Source: CAG-698 sp964385755
GTDB lineage: Bacteria > Bacillota_I > Bacilli_A > ML615J-28 > CAG-698
DNA: 60,285 nt
Reading direction: 5' to 3'
Assembly (NCBI GenBank): GCA_964385755.1
Contig: CAYLPZ010000011.1
Coordinates: 1 to 60,285, forward strand
Each line of letters begins with the position of its first letter. The first letter of the stretch is position 1. Positions 33,370-41,815 of this stretch are shown here, one piece after another. Both the position numbers and the translations under genes were made by a program. The notes under the pieces were generated by a model, which did not search any database, had not been told where the DNA came from, and saw only the letters and a list, made by a program, of their open reading frames with translations.

Positions 33370-34320
33370 CTATTTATTTTCATCTTTTACAATTTCACTT
33401 AATGAAGTTGCTAAAGAAGCAAGTCCTTGTAAGTTAGAAGGAACAATAATTTTTGTTGCTTTTCCATCAGCCATTGTGCCTAAAGTTTCAAATGCTTTTA
33501 GAGTAATAACGTTTTGATCTGGTTGTGAATTCTTAAGTTCTTTTAATCCTTCTGCAGTAGCTTGGTGAATGGCAAGTAAAGCTTGAGCCTCACCTTCAGC
33601 TTTTAGAATAGCAGCTTGTTTAATACCTTCAGCTTCTTCAATTAATACTTGACGATTTGCTTCAGCTTTTAAAATAGCAGATTTTTTTTCACCTTCAGCT
33701 TTTAGAATAGCAGCTTGTTTGATACCTTCAGCTTGTAAAATGGCTTCTCTTCTTTCACGTTCAGCACGCATCTGTTTTTCCATTGCGTCACGAATATCTT
33801 TAGGTGGAAGAATATTTTTAAGTTCAACACGGTTAACTTTAATTCCCCAAGGATCAGTAGCCTCATCTAAAATAGTTTTCATTTTTGAATTAATGATATC
33901 TCTACTAGTTAATGTAGCATCTAATTCAATTTCACCAATGATATTACGAAGAGTTGTAGCAGTTAGTTTTTCAATTGCAATAATAGGATTATCAACACCA
34001 TAGCAATAAGCTTTTGGATCTGTAATAGTAAAGAAAACAACAGTATCAATTTGCATTGTTACATTGTCTTTTGTAATAACAGGTTGAGGATCAAAGTCCA
34101 TAACTTGTTCTTTTAATGAAACTTTTTTAACGATTTTTAAAATAAATGGCCATAAAATATGAATACCAGTTTGCCAAACAGTATGAAAACGACCTAATCT
34201 TTCAACAACATAAGCATTTGATTGAGAAACAATTTTAATTCTCGTAGCCGCAAAAAATGCTAATAGTACAATCGCAATAATTAAAATAATAATTAAAGTA
34301 GTTGACCCACTTAAAAACAT
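33370..34320 (-). CDS. SPFH/band-7 (QmcA/stomatin-like) membrane protein
   Basis: 316 aa. An N-terminal transmembrane helix (7-27) leads into a band-7 domain (VERLGRFHTVWQTGIHILWP) and a long alanine/glutamate coiled coil with repeated units such as IKQAAILKAEGE, then a hydrophobic C-terminus. These scaffold proteins organise membrane microdomains and often partner with NfeD proteins. The NfeD gene lies 16 bp upstream, so the pair is an operon. Confidence 0.9.
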   Translation of the reverse strand: MFLSGSTTLIIILIIAIVLLAFFAATRIKIVSQSNAYVVERLGRFHTVWQTGIHILWPFILKIVKKVSLKEQVMDFDPQPVITKDNVTMQIDTVVFFTITDPKAYCYGVDNPIIAIEKLTATTLRNIIGEIELDATLTSRDIINSKMKTILDEATDPWGIKVNRVELKNILPPKDIRDAMEKQMRAERERREAILQAEGIKQAAILKAEGEKKSAILKAEANRQVLIEEAEGIKQAAILKAEGEAQALLAIHQATAEGLKELKNSQPDQNVITLKAFETLGTMADGKATKIIVPSNLQGLASLATSLSEIVKDENK

Positions 34321-34336
34321 AATAAAATTACCCCCT

Positions 34337-34828
34337 TTAAAGTCTTATTATTTCATCAGAATTGTTTTCTGTAGAAATCTTTGAAACTAATAACTTGTTT
34401 CCAGTAATAGATTTAACAATTATTTTATCGCCTTCATGTATATCTGAAGAATCTAATGTAACTGCACGCCAAGTTTCTTGACGTACTTTAACTTCGCCAA
34501 TATCATCTACTAAAATTGTTTTAGTACAAACACCAAGCGAATCAATAATACGATCAGCATTTGTGTGAACAATTGCAGTGGAATTAAATTTCTTAAATAA
34601 AGGTCTTGTAAGTATAATTAATATTATGGATACTGCTAAAAAAGCTAATATTTGATAACCAATTGGAACATTAAATATTGAGAGAATTAAAGAAACTAGT
34701 GAACCTGCACAAAACCAAATAGTAGTAAGAGCAGCAGTAAAAATTTCAATAAGTAATGCGACAATTAAGATTACAACCCATAAAATAATTTCAACTGTAT
34801 TTCCGGATAGAAAAGTGATTGCAAACAT
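34337..34828 (-). CDS. NfeD-family membrane protein
   Basis: 163 aa. Three hydrophobic helices (about 10-30, 33-53, 58-78), then an OB-fold C-terminal domain (DSLGVCTKTILVDDIGEVKV, GDKIIVKSITGNKLLV). This is the short NfeD type without a protease domain, typically encoded beside an SPFH protein. Its ATG shares one base with the stop of the upstream unknown gene. Confidence 0.88.
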   Translation of the reverse strand: MFAITFLSGNTVEIILWVVILIVALLIEIFTAALTTIWFCAGSLVSLILSIFNVPIGYQILAFLAVSIILIILTRPLFKKFNSTAIVHTNADRIIDSLGVCTKTILVDDIGEVKVRQETWRAVTLDSSDIHEGDKIIVKSITGNKLLVSKISTENNSDEIIRL

Positions 34829-35211
34829 TAATTAATCACTCCTTTCTCATTCATGTAGATTATTAATGATTTAGTTGATTCGTTCCAAGAACACTTATAT
34901 TTATAATATAAAGCCTTTGAAAAATCAAGTTCACAGAAATGAGATATGTTTTTTATTATCTCTTTTCCGTTAATTCTACCATAACTTTTCTTAATTGAAA
35001 TATCATGAAGTTCATATGAGCTAAATGCACCACTTTCCGAGTCTTCTTTATTTAGGCTTTTAATAATTAAATTACTATTTTTAACGTCAAAGCCTATAAT
35101 TACTTTATAAGAGTTTTCAAAATGGTGTGTAGCTTCTGTGTTTAATGTAATGTTGGTTTGATAGATTGAAACTTGTTCGTTACACTTTTTAGAAAACCAT
35201 TGTATCTCCAT
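34828..35211 (-). CDS. Unknown protein, first gene of the NfeD/SPFH operon
   Basis: 127 aa starting MEIQWFSKKC behind GGAGGT. No signal peptide or membrane helix. Moderately charged, with probable beta content; three cysteines. I do not recognise a family. It overlaps nfeD by one base (TAATG), so it is translated with the microdomain proteins and may act with them. Confidence 0.7.
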   Translation of the reverse strand: MEIQWFSKKCNEQVSIYQTNITLNTEATHHFENSYKVIIGFDVKNSNLIIKSLNKEDSESGAFSSYELHDISIKKSYGRINGKEIIKNISHFCELDFSKALYYKYKCSWNESTKSLIIYMNEKGVIN

Positions 35212-35302
35212 AAATATACCTCCTTTACTATATTATACAAATAAATTCAAAAAAATTCAAGAAAAATCAAACAAATATTTTAAAAGTGTCATTATTATTA
35301 CA

Positions 35303-35331
35303 TTTACAAAATAATAGAAATGCTTTATAAT
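35303..35331 (+). promoter_or_regulatory. Promoter giving a probably leaderless transcript
   Basis: TTTACA (35303-35308), 17-bp spacer, TATAAT (35326-35331). The ATG of the next gene begins at 35338, where transcription would start. Confidence 0.7.
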
Positions 35332-35337
35332 GTAATT

Positions 35338-35907
35338 ATGAAAAAATTATTAGAAAATATAGTATTTAAAAAAATAGTGTTAGGTGTAATATTTCTTCTA
35401 TACTGGGTGTTTACAATTGTTGATTTATTTACTGGTGGTTATAGTGATTCTGAAAAAGTTGCATATCTAGTTTTTCAGATAGTAGTATTTTTGCCATTTA
35501 CTTTTTGCTTAGTTAAGTCATTTGGACCAATATCCATATTTTTATTAATAATCTATCAAGTTTTGATGATAGTGACAGGTTTTATCTCTATTTTTATGGC
35601 AGTAATCAACTTTGATTCAACATATATTTTTGAGATGATTTTAGGTTTAGCTAAAATGACTTTAGGAATAATTTGCATAACAAAACTAGTTTCGTTACTC
35701 AGAAATAAAGAAGAAAAATTAAGCATAGCTGTAGCAATTCTTTCTTTAATTGTTGTTGTATTAAGCATTTTAAGTTTTATTTTTTCACAAGAAGTAGAGA
35801 GCAAAAAAGTGTTTGAACTAATAGCTAACTGTCTTCTTACTATCCAAATAGGAGTATACATAAGTTTATTTCCAAAAATGGAAATACATGTCTTTAAAAA
35901 TGATTAA
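35338..35907 (+). CDS. Polytopic membrane protein of unknown function
   Basis: 189 aa starting MKKLLENIVF. The frame is open from 35320, but that ATG is inside the promoter. Five or six hydrophobic helices fill almost the entire sequence (for example VVFLPFTFCLVKSF, AILSLIVVVLSILSFIF). No family recognised. There is no ribosome site; the -10 is 6 bp from the ATG, so the mRNA is probably leaderless. A good terminator follows, so it is monocistronic. Confidence 0.7.
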   Translation: MKKLLENIVFKKIVLGVIFLLYWVFTIVDLFTGGYSDSEKVAYLVFQIVVFLPFTFCLVKSFGPISIFLLIIYQVLMIVTGFISIFMAVINFDSTYIFEMILGLAKMTLGIICITKLVSLLRNKEEKLSIAVAILSLIVVVLSILSFIFSQEVESKKVFELIANCLLTIQIGVYISLFPKMEIHVFKND

Positions 35908-35914
35908 TTATACG

Positions 35915-35939
35915 AACAGACAATGGTCTGTTTTTTTCA
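35915..35939 (+). terminator. Terminator of the 35338 gene
   Basis: AACAGAC / GTCTGTT stem with a 4-nt loop, then TTTTT. Confidence 0.85.
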
Positions 35940-35986
35940 AAAAATGACAAAAATTAATGTGTAAAACGCTTTAAAATAAAAAAAGA

Positions 35987-36015
35987 TTGATTAAATAGTA
36001 ATTAAGTGGTAAAAT
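35987..36015 (+). promoter_or_regulatory. Promoter of the 36129 gene
   Basis: TTGATT (35987-35992), 17-bp spacer, TAAAAT (36010-36015). The predicted start, near 36022, falls at the edge of an A-rich repeat array. Confidence 0.6.
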
Positions 36016-36025
36016 ATCAACGCTG

Positions 36026-36096
36026 TAAAAAACAAAAACAAATAAAAAAACAAAAACAAATAAAAAAACAAAAACAAATAAAAAAACAAAAACAAA
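36026..36096 (+). repeat. Tandem A-rich repeat in a 5' leader
   Basis: Four copies of TAAAAAAACAAAAACAAA (18 bp; the first copy is 17 bp), lying between the promoter and ribosome site of the next gene. Its copy number may vary by slippage. Copies are in frame with the gene (18 bp), but the real start codon is downstream. Confidence 0.85.
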
Positions 36097-36128
36097 TAAA
36101 TAAATTAAAAAAGGAGAAAAAGTGTATT

Positions 36129-37235
36129 ATGAAAAAATGGTTAGCGCTCGTTCTTACGATTGTACTAACAGTAGTAGGAACATTAGGAATTGTTTTATAT
36201 GATTACAATGTTTTTTATTCGCCTGATGGCTCTAATGGATCTGTTTATAGTTCAGAGTATAAACAATATCTAATTGGTAAAGTTGAAAAGTCAATGATTG
36301 ACGAAGATCTTTCAATTCAAACTGAAAATAAAATCGATTTAAACATGAAATTTAATGGTGAGTATTATTCTTTAGAACCTATTTTTAAAAAAGATGTTGA
36401 GTTAGATGGCAAAAGAATTTTTACTCTAGCAATTTATAAAAATGTAATAACATATGCACCAAACACTGATACTAATGAATATCGTTATCGTTACGAAATA
36501 TTTGCATATAACGTAGATTATGAAGCATTAAGAAATATGTTTTTAGCAGAGCCAGTTCCAGAAGATAAAACATTGATTACAAAAGCTGATTATCCACAAT
36601 TAGCAATTAATTTTTATCCAAATGATGAATATAATGATGAAGAATCATTATACTATAGTGCAACATCAGTAATAAACTTAATTACTTTAAATAATGGTGA
36701 TGAAATTTATCGTAATCAATTCACTTCATCTCCTGCATTTACATTATGCGATTATGGTTCAAATCCTTCAAAGAAAGATGAAGATAAAATTTTTACAGTA
36801 GGTTATATCGATTTTCGCTCTTATGATAATCAAAGCGAGAACATGGATTTATTTAGTGGTGATACATACGTAAAAGTTGATGCTATTTGTAAAACTTCTG
36901 AAGTTACATATATTTTAAGCGAATCTTTGCTTGAAGAAAAAGTAGACGGATTTGAAGTAAGAGGAGATATTAATGTTGAAAACTATGAAAAAGGTTATAA
37001 CACTTCATCAAATGTTAGTGAAGTTTTAAATAATGTAGATATCAAAGGCGTTTTAAAATATAACGGTTGGTTGTTTACAAGATATGTATGGTGGCAAATG
37101 CTTATTGCTAGTGCCTTATTGTTTGTCGTTTTTGGAGGCTTCTTCTTTGCATTAAGTTTAGATAGTGAAACTAAAGGAAAACAAAAGAAGAATAATAAGA
37201 AAGTAAATGCAAACACTAAAAAAGCAAAGAAATAA
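36129..37235 (+). CDS. Two-helix membrane protein with large external domain, unknown
   Basis: 368 aa starting MKKWLALVLT. An N-terminal extension of Lys/Gln repeats back to 36006 is just the translated repeat array and lacks a ribosome site. TM1 is at about 6-28, an external domain of about 290 residues follows, TM2 is near 325-347 (WQMLIASALLFVVFGGFFFAL), then a lysine-rich cytoplasmic tail. No family recognised. GGAG at 36113 is 12 nt from the ATG, a wide spacing. ppdK follows 29 bp later. Confidence 0.72.
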   Translation: MKKWLALVLTIVLTVVGTLGIVLYDYNVFYSPDGSNGSVYSSEYKQYLIGKVEKSMIDEDLSIQTENKIDLNMKFNGEYYSLEPIFKKDVELDGKRIFTLAIYKNVITYAPNTDTNEYRYRYEIFAYNVDYEALRNMFLAEPVPEDKTLITKADYPQLAINFYPNDEYNDEESLYYSATSVINLITLNNGDEIYRNQFTSSPAFTLCDYGSNPSKKDEDKIFTVGYIDFRSYDNQSENMDLFSGDTYVKVDAICKTSEVTYILSESLLEEKVDGFEVRGDINVENYEKGYNTSSNVSEVLNNVDIKGVLKYNGWLFTRYVWWQMLIASALLFVVFGGFFFALSLDSETKGKQKKNNKKVNANTKKAKK

Positions 37236-37264
37236 TCAAATTAAATAAAGGGGAAAAGAGTTAT

Positions 37265-39910
37265 ATGAGCAACATAGATAATGTAAAAAAGAAAAAATAT
37301 GTTTATATGTTTACAGAAACAGATGAAACAATGAGAAATTTGTGTGGAGGAAAGGGAGCTAATTTAGGTGGTATGACAAAACTTCAATTGCCTATTCCTC
37401 AAGGTTTTACAGTGACTACAGAAGCATGTACATACTACTATGATCACAATAGAACTTTATCACAAGATATTATCGACGAGATTAAAGTTGCATTAGAAAA
37501 GTTAGAAAAAATAACTGGAAAATGCTTTGGCGATCCAAAAAATCCGTTACTAGTTTCTGTTCGTAGTGGTGCTAGAGAGTCTATGCCTGGTATGATGGAC
37601 ACAATTTTAAATTTAGGTTTAAATGAAGAAGTAACTGAAGGATTAGCAAAGAAAACTAATAATCCAAGATTTGCATACGATTCTTATCGCCGTTTTATTC
37701 AAATGTATTCTGATGTTGTTAAAGGTTTAAGTAAAAAGCGTTTCGAAGAGATTATCGATGAAATGAAGAAAGAAAGAAATATAACTAATGATACAGAATT
37801 TACAACAGAAGATTTACAAGAAATGATTAAGAAATTTAAAGAATTCTATAAACAAGAATTAAAAGATGACTTCCCACAAGATCCTGTTAAGCAATTATAT
37901 GGTGCTGTAAATGCAGTATTTGAATCTTGGGAAACAGAAAGAGCTGTATATTATCGTAAGATGAATGGTATTCCTTCTTCATGGGGAACTGCTGTAAATG
38001 TACAATCAATGGTTTATGGAAATATGGGCGATACTTCTGGTACAGGTGTTGCATTTACTCGTAACCCTGCAACTGGCGAAAATAAATTATTTGGTGAATA
38101 TTTAATTAACGCTCAAGGTGAAGATGTTGTTGCGGGTGTGCGTACTCCAGCAGCTATCGATACTTTAAAAGAAGTTATGCCAAACGTATATGATGAGTTC
38201 GTTCGTGTAACACAAATTCTTGAAAATCACTTCAAGAACATGCAAGATATCGAATTCACAATTGAAGAAGGTAAATTATATTTACTTCAAACAAGAAACG
38301 GTAAGAGAACTGCACAATCTGCATTAAGAATTGCAGTTGAAATGTATGAAAGTAAAATGATTACAAAAGAAGAGGCTATTATGCAAGTTGATCCAAAACA
38401 ACTTGATAATTTACTTCACCCTCAATTTAGTAGCGAAGCACTAAAAGCAAATAAACCTATTGCATCTGGTTTAGCAGCTTCTCCTGGTGCTGCTACAGGT
38501 CAAATTGTATTAAATTTACAAGAGGCATTAGCTGAAACAGCAAAAGGAAATAAGGTAATTTTAGTTCGTTTGGAAACATCTCCAGAAGATATTGAAGGAA
38601 TGGATGTTTCTGAAGGTATTTTAACTGCACGTGGAGGTATGACATCTCATGCAGCAGTAGTTGCTCGTGGTATGGGTAAATGCTGTGTATCAGGATGCAA
38701 AGAACTAAAAATTGGAAATGATCATATAATTATCAATGGTCAAAGATTTAACCGCGGTGATTATTTATCATTAAATGGCTCAACTGGAGACATTTATGGT
38801 GAAAAACTTGAGACTGTTCCAGCAACTATTTCTGGTAATTTTGAAAAATTCATGAATTGGTGTGATGAAATTAGAAGATTAAAAGTTCGTACTAATGCTG
38901 ATACACCAAGAGATGCTTTACAAGCACGTTCATTTGGAGCAGAAGGTATTGGTTTATGTCGTACTGAACATATGTTCTTTGAAGCTTCAAGAATTAAAGC
39001 AATGCGTGAAATGATTTTATCAGATAAGCTTGAACAAAGAGAAGAAGCATTAAATAAATTATTACCAATGCAAAGAGGAGATTTTGAACAATTATTTGAA
39101 GCTATGGGAGATTATCCTGTAACTGTTCGTTATTTAGATCCACCTCTACATGAATTCTTACCAACAAAAGAAGAAGATATTGCTGAAATAGCTGAAGAAA
39201 TGAATATGTCAATTGAAGCAGTTAAAGCAAGAATCAATCAATTACATGAATTTAACCCTATGATGGGTCATCGTGGTTGTCGTTTAGCAGTTACATACCC
39301 TGAACTTGCTAGAATGCAAACAAAAGCTGTAATTGAAGCATATATCAATGTTAAAAAACGTAATCCAGAATTTAAGCCAGTTCCAGAAATCATGATTCCA
39401 CTTGTAGGTGAAGAAAAAGAATTAGCTAATGTTAAGAAAGTTGTTGTTGAAACTGCCGATGCTATTTTAAAAGAAAACAATATGGAAGTTGCATATAAAG
39501 TTGGTACAATGATTGAAATTCCTCGTGCTGCATTAACTGCTGATGAGATTGCAAAACATGCTGATTTCTTTAGTTTTGGTACAAACGATTTAACACAAAT
39601 GACATTCGGATTTAGTAGAGATGACGCTGGAGCATTCTTAAATGATTACTACAAGACAAGAATTTACGAATTTGATCCATTTGCTACTGTTGATCAAAAT
39701 GGTGTTGGTAAATTAGTTAAAATGGCTGCAGAACTTGGAAGAAGCACAAAACCAAATCTTAAATTAGGTGTTTGTGGTGAACATGGAGGCGATCCAAAAT
39801 CTATCGAATTCTTTGATAAAGTTGGCCTTGATTATGTTTCTTGTTCTCCTTTCCGTGTTCCAATTGCTCGTCTAGCAGCTGCTCAAGCTACAATTAAACA
39901 CAACAAATAG
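37265..39910 (+). CDS. ppdK: Pyruvate, phosphate dikinase
   Basis: 881 aa, full length. It interconverts pyruvate, ATP and Pi with PEP, AMP and PPi, and in anaerobes often replaces pyruvate kinase in glycolysis. ATP-grasp domain at the N-terminus (GGKGANLGGMT, GMMDTILNLGLN), the phosphohistidine domain GGMTSHAAVVARGMGK with catalytic His and regulatory Thr, and the PEP-binding TIM barrel with active-site Cys in GVCGEHGGDP. No regulatory-protein gene adjoins it. Ribosome site AAAGGGG. Confidence 0.97.
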   Translation: MSNIDNVKKKKYVYMFTETDETMRNLCGGKGANLGGMTKLQLPIPQGFTVTTEACTYYYDHNRTLSQDIIDEIKVALEKLEKITGKCFGDPKNPLLVSVRSGARESMPGMMDTILNLGLNEEVTEGLAKKTNNPRFAYDSYRRFIQMYSDVVKGLSKKRFEEIIDEMKKERNITNDTEFTTEDLQEMIKKFKEFYKQELKDDFPQDPVKQLYGAVNAVFESWETERAVYYRKMNGIPSSWGTAVNVQSMVYGNMGDTSGTGVAFTRNPATGENKLFGEYLINAQGEDVVAGVRTPAAIDTLKEVMPNVYDEFVRVTQILENHFKNMQDIEFTIEEGKLYLLQTRNGKRTAQSALRIAVEMYESKMITKEEAIMQVDPKQLDNLLHPQFSSEALKANKPIASGLAASPGAATGQIVLNLQEALAETAKGNKVILVRLETSPEDIEGMDVSEGILTARGGMTSHAAVVARGMGKCCVSGCKELKIGNDHIIINGQRFNRGDYLSLNGSTGDIYGEKLETVPATISGNFEKFMNWCDEIRRLKVRTNADTPRDALQARSFGAEGIGLCRTEHMFFEASRIKAMREMILSDKLEQREEALNKLLPMQRGDFEQLFEAMGDYPVTVRYLDPPLHEFLPTKEEDIAEIAEEMNMSIEAVKARINQLHEFNPMMGHRGCRLAVTYPELARMQTKAVIEAYINVKKRNPEFKPVPEIMIPLVGEEKELANVKKVVVETADAILKENNMEVAYKVGTMIEIPRAALTADEIAKHADFFSFGTNDLTQMTFGFSRDDAGAFLNDYYKTRIYEFDPFATVDQNGVGKLVKMAAELGRSTKPNLKLGVCGEHGGDPKSIEFFDKVGLDYVSCSPFRVPIARLAAAQATIKHNK

Positions 39911-39917
39911 TGAAAAC

Positions 39918-39949
39918 GTCCGCAATTTAATTTGTGGGCTTTTTTTTTG
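39918..39949 (+). terminator. ppdK terminator
   Basis: GTCCGCAA pairs with TTGTGGGC (two G-U pairs), then an 8-T tract. Confidence 0.75.
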
Positions 39950-40002
39950 AAAAAAAAGTGGTATAATTAAGCAAATTAAAATACTTAAAAGGGGGAGTAA
40001 AA

Positions 40003-41364
40003 ATGAATAGTAGTGTAGTAATTGAATGTATTGAATTAATCAAAAGTGCACAAAGTGATGAAGAACTAAGAAATGGACTTTTGCACTTTCATGAAAATGA
40101 CATTGCGAAAGCATTTCCACTTTTAGAAAAAAATGAAAGACAAAGACTATACAAAGTAGTGGATCAAGAAGTATTATCTGATATATTTAGTTATTTAGAT
40201 GATCCAGAAATATACTTTGATGAAATGTCAGAAGATAAGTTAACTGATATCTTTGAAACAATGGATACGGATGATATTGTTGACGTTTTAGATGACTTAG
40301 AAGAAGAAAAACAAAAAGAATTAGTGGAATTATTAGATGATGCTTCTTTAAAGGAAGTACAACTTATTCAATCATATGATGATGATATGATTGGTAGTAA
40401 AATGACAACTAACTACATTTCTTTAGAAAAAGGTTTAACAGTAAAGCAAGCTATGCGTTCAGTGATTAGTCAAGCAGCTGAAAATGATAATGTATCAACT
40501 ATTTATTTTACAGAAAATGGAATGTTCTATGGAGCAATGGAATTACGTGATTTGATTAGGGCACGTGAGTATGATAAATTAGATGATTTAATTGTTACAA
40601 ATTACCCATATTTAGTTGCAACTGACGATGCTGGTGAAGTGTTAGGAAAACTTCAAGATTACGCATTAAATTCAGTGCCAGTTGTTGATGAGAACTGCAA
40701 ACTTATTGGTGTTATCACTAGTGATGATGTTGTGGAAGTAATGGAAGAAGAAATGGGAGAAGACTATGTAAAACTAGCAGGTCTTTCTGAAGAAGAAGAG
40801 TTAGAAGAATCTATATTTAAATCAGTTAAGAGAAGAATACCATGGCTTGTAATATTACTAGGCTTAGGATTATTAACGTCAGTTTTACTTTCTAGATTTG
40901 AAAATGTAGTTTCGGCTGTACCGATTATTGTATTCTTTCAAACACTTATTTTATCAATGGCAGGTAATACAGGAACACAGTCTTTGGCTGTTACAATTAG
41001 AGCAATTTCAGATGATAATTTTAATAAAAAAGATCGAAGGAAATTAGTATTTAAAGAAATAAGAATCGGATTATTAAATGGATTATTAATTGGAATTCTA
41101 ACTACTATTTGTATTTTTGTATTTTTATTAATAATTGAAGATATTAGTATAATTGAAATTAGTAAAATATCAATTTCAGTAGGTGTTAGCATGGTTGTAT
41201 CAATGACAGTTGCATGTGCGTCAGGAAGTTTAATACCAATTATTTTTAAAAAATGTAAAATTGATCCAGCGGTAGCTTCAGGTCCATTTATTACAACTTT
41301 AAATGATGTTATTGCAATTGCTATATATTACGGTTTAGCATGGCTTTTGTTATTAAACTTATAA
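40003..41364 (+). CDS. mgtE: Magnesium transporter MgtE
   Basis: 453 aa. The N-terminal superhelical domain (1-125) is acidic, CBS pair follows (about 130-250, TSDDVVEVMEEEMGEDY), then a linker helix and five membrane helices with the conserved GNTGTQSLAVTIRA and the C-terminal FITTLNDVIAIAIYY pore motif. A Mg2+-gated channel. Only 92 bp separate it from ppdK, too little for an M-box riboswitch, and none is seen. Ribosome site AAGGGGGAG. Confidence 0.95.
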   Translation: MNSSVVIECIELIKSAQSDEELRNGLLHFHENDIAKAFPLLEKNERQRLYKVVDQEVLSDIFSYLDDPEIYFDEMSEDKLTDIFETMDTDDIVDVLDDLEEEKQKELVELLDDASLKEVQLIQSYDDDMIGSKMTTNYISLEKGLTVKQAMRSVISQAAENDNVSTIYFTENGMFYGAMELRDLIRAREYDKLDDLIVTNYPYLVATDDAGEVLGKLQDYALNSVPVVDENCKLIGVITSDDVVEVMEEEMGEDYVKLAGLSEEEELEESIFKSVKRRIPWLVILLGLGLLTSVLLSRFENVVSAVPIIVFFQTLILSMAGNTGTQSLAVTIRAISDDNFNKKDRRKLVFKEIRIGLLNGLLIGILTTICIFVFLLIIEDISIIEISKISISVGVSMVVSMTVACASGSLIPIIFKKCKIDPAVASGPFITTLNDVIAIAIYYGLAWLLLLNL

Positions 41365-41445
41365 TAAAAGAAGATATAAAAAAGAAGCTTTTTCTTTTTG
41401 CATCCATAGCAAATAATTAACAGCACAAATGGTTCGGGAAAAAAT

Positions 41446-41474
41446 TTGGTGTTGCTGCCGATTTATGTTATAAT
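41446..41474 (+). promoter_or_regulatory. Promoter of a candidate small RNA
   Basis: TTGGTG (41446-41451), 17-bp spacer, TATAAT (41469-41474) in the mgtE-asnS gap. An imperfect inverted repeat (CAGCA...TGCTG, 41420-41457) overlaps the -35. Confidence 0.6.
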
Positions 41475-41479
41475 ACGGT

Positions 41480-41545
41480 TAAAAAAAAGCCTTCCTCCAG
41501 GAGGAAGAAGAATGTGTAACTTAACGGGTGTGGGCTTTTTTTCGA
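41480..41545 (+). ncRNA. Candidate small structured RNA (about 65 nt)
   Basis: A consensus-like promoter leads to a short transcript. Its ends pair (AAAAAAAGCC with GGCTTTTTTT, 10 bp), and an inner hairpin CTTCCTCC / GGAGGAAG contains both a Shine-Dalgarno sequence and its complement. The closing U-run would act as an intrinsic terminator. No known RNA family is recognised; it lacks the SRP, 6S and RsaE hallmarks. The exposed or hidden CU-rich arm could pair with ribosome sites of mRNAs. The rest of the 41365-41815 gap has only the asnS terminator. Confidence 0.5.
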
Positions 41546-41586
41546 AGCGTTGTAATACAAATGTGAAATTCGTGCGAAAAGGATGA
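41512..41586 (+). CDS. Possible 24-aa peptide overlapping the small RNA
   Basis: ATG at 41512 is 7 nt after GGAGG and opens a 24-codon frame starting MCNLTGVGFFSKRC. Against it: its stop is TGA, which no other gene in the window uses, the ribosome site is buried in a perfect hairpin, and the frame runs through the terminator U-tract. Could be a leader peptide; more likely chance. Confidence 0.2.
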   Translation: MCNLTGVGFFSKRCNTNVKFVRKG

Positions 41587-41688
41587 TTAATAAATTAAAT
41601 AACAATAGATTCATTGAGGCATTTAAATATTTTCAATCTTAAAGAAATAAAAGTTTGGATAAATGAAAGAATAATGGTTTTAATGAAA

Positions 41689-41735
41689 AAACCCGACAGA
41701 CTCTTTTTAAGCCTGTCGAGTTTTCTTTTTTATTG
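41689..41735. terminator. asnS terminator (works in both directions)
   Basis: CCGACAG / CTGTCG(A)G stem around 41693-41720. Minus strand continues GGGTTTTTTCATT and plus strand TTTTCTTTTTT. Confidence 0.75.
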
Positions 41736-41815
41736 TAAAGTGGAGCTGCACAAAGTGAAGAAAATATTTTGTAATTTCTTCGCTAAATAAGCACGCCATT
41801 AGCACCAATTTTTTA

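Noticed and set aside
36006..36128. Lys/Gln-repeat N-terminal extension of the 36129 protein
   Set aside because: It is the translation of an A-rich tandem repeat, lies across the predicted transcript start, and has no ribosome site. The ATG at 36129 begins a clear membrane helix.
39911..40002. M-box (ykoK) riboswitch before mgtE
   Set aside because: The gap is only 92 bp and is taken up by the ppdK terminator and the mgtE ribosome site.
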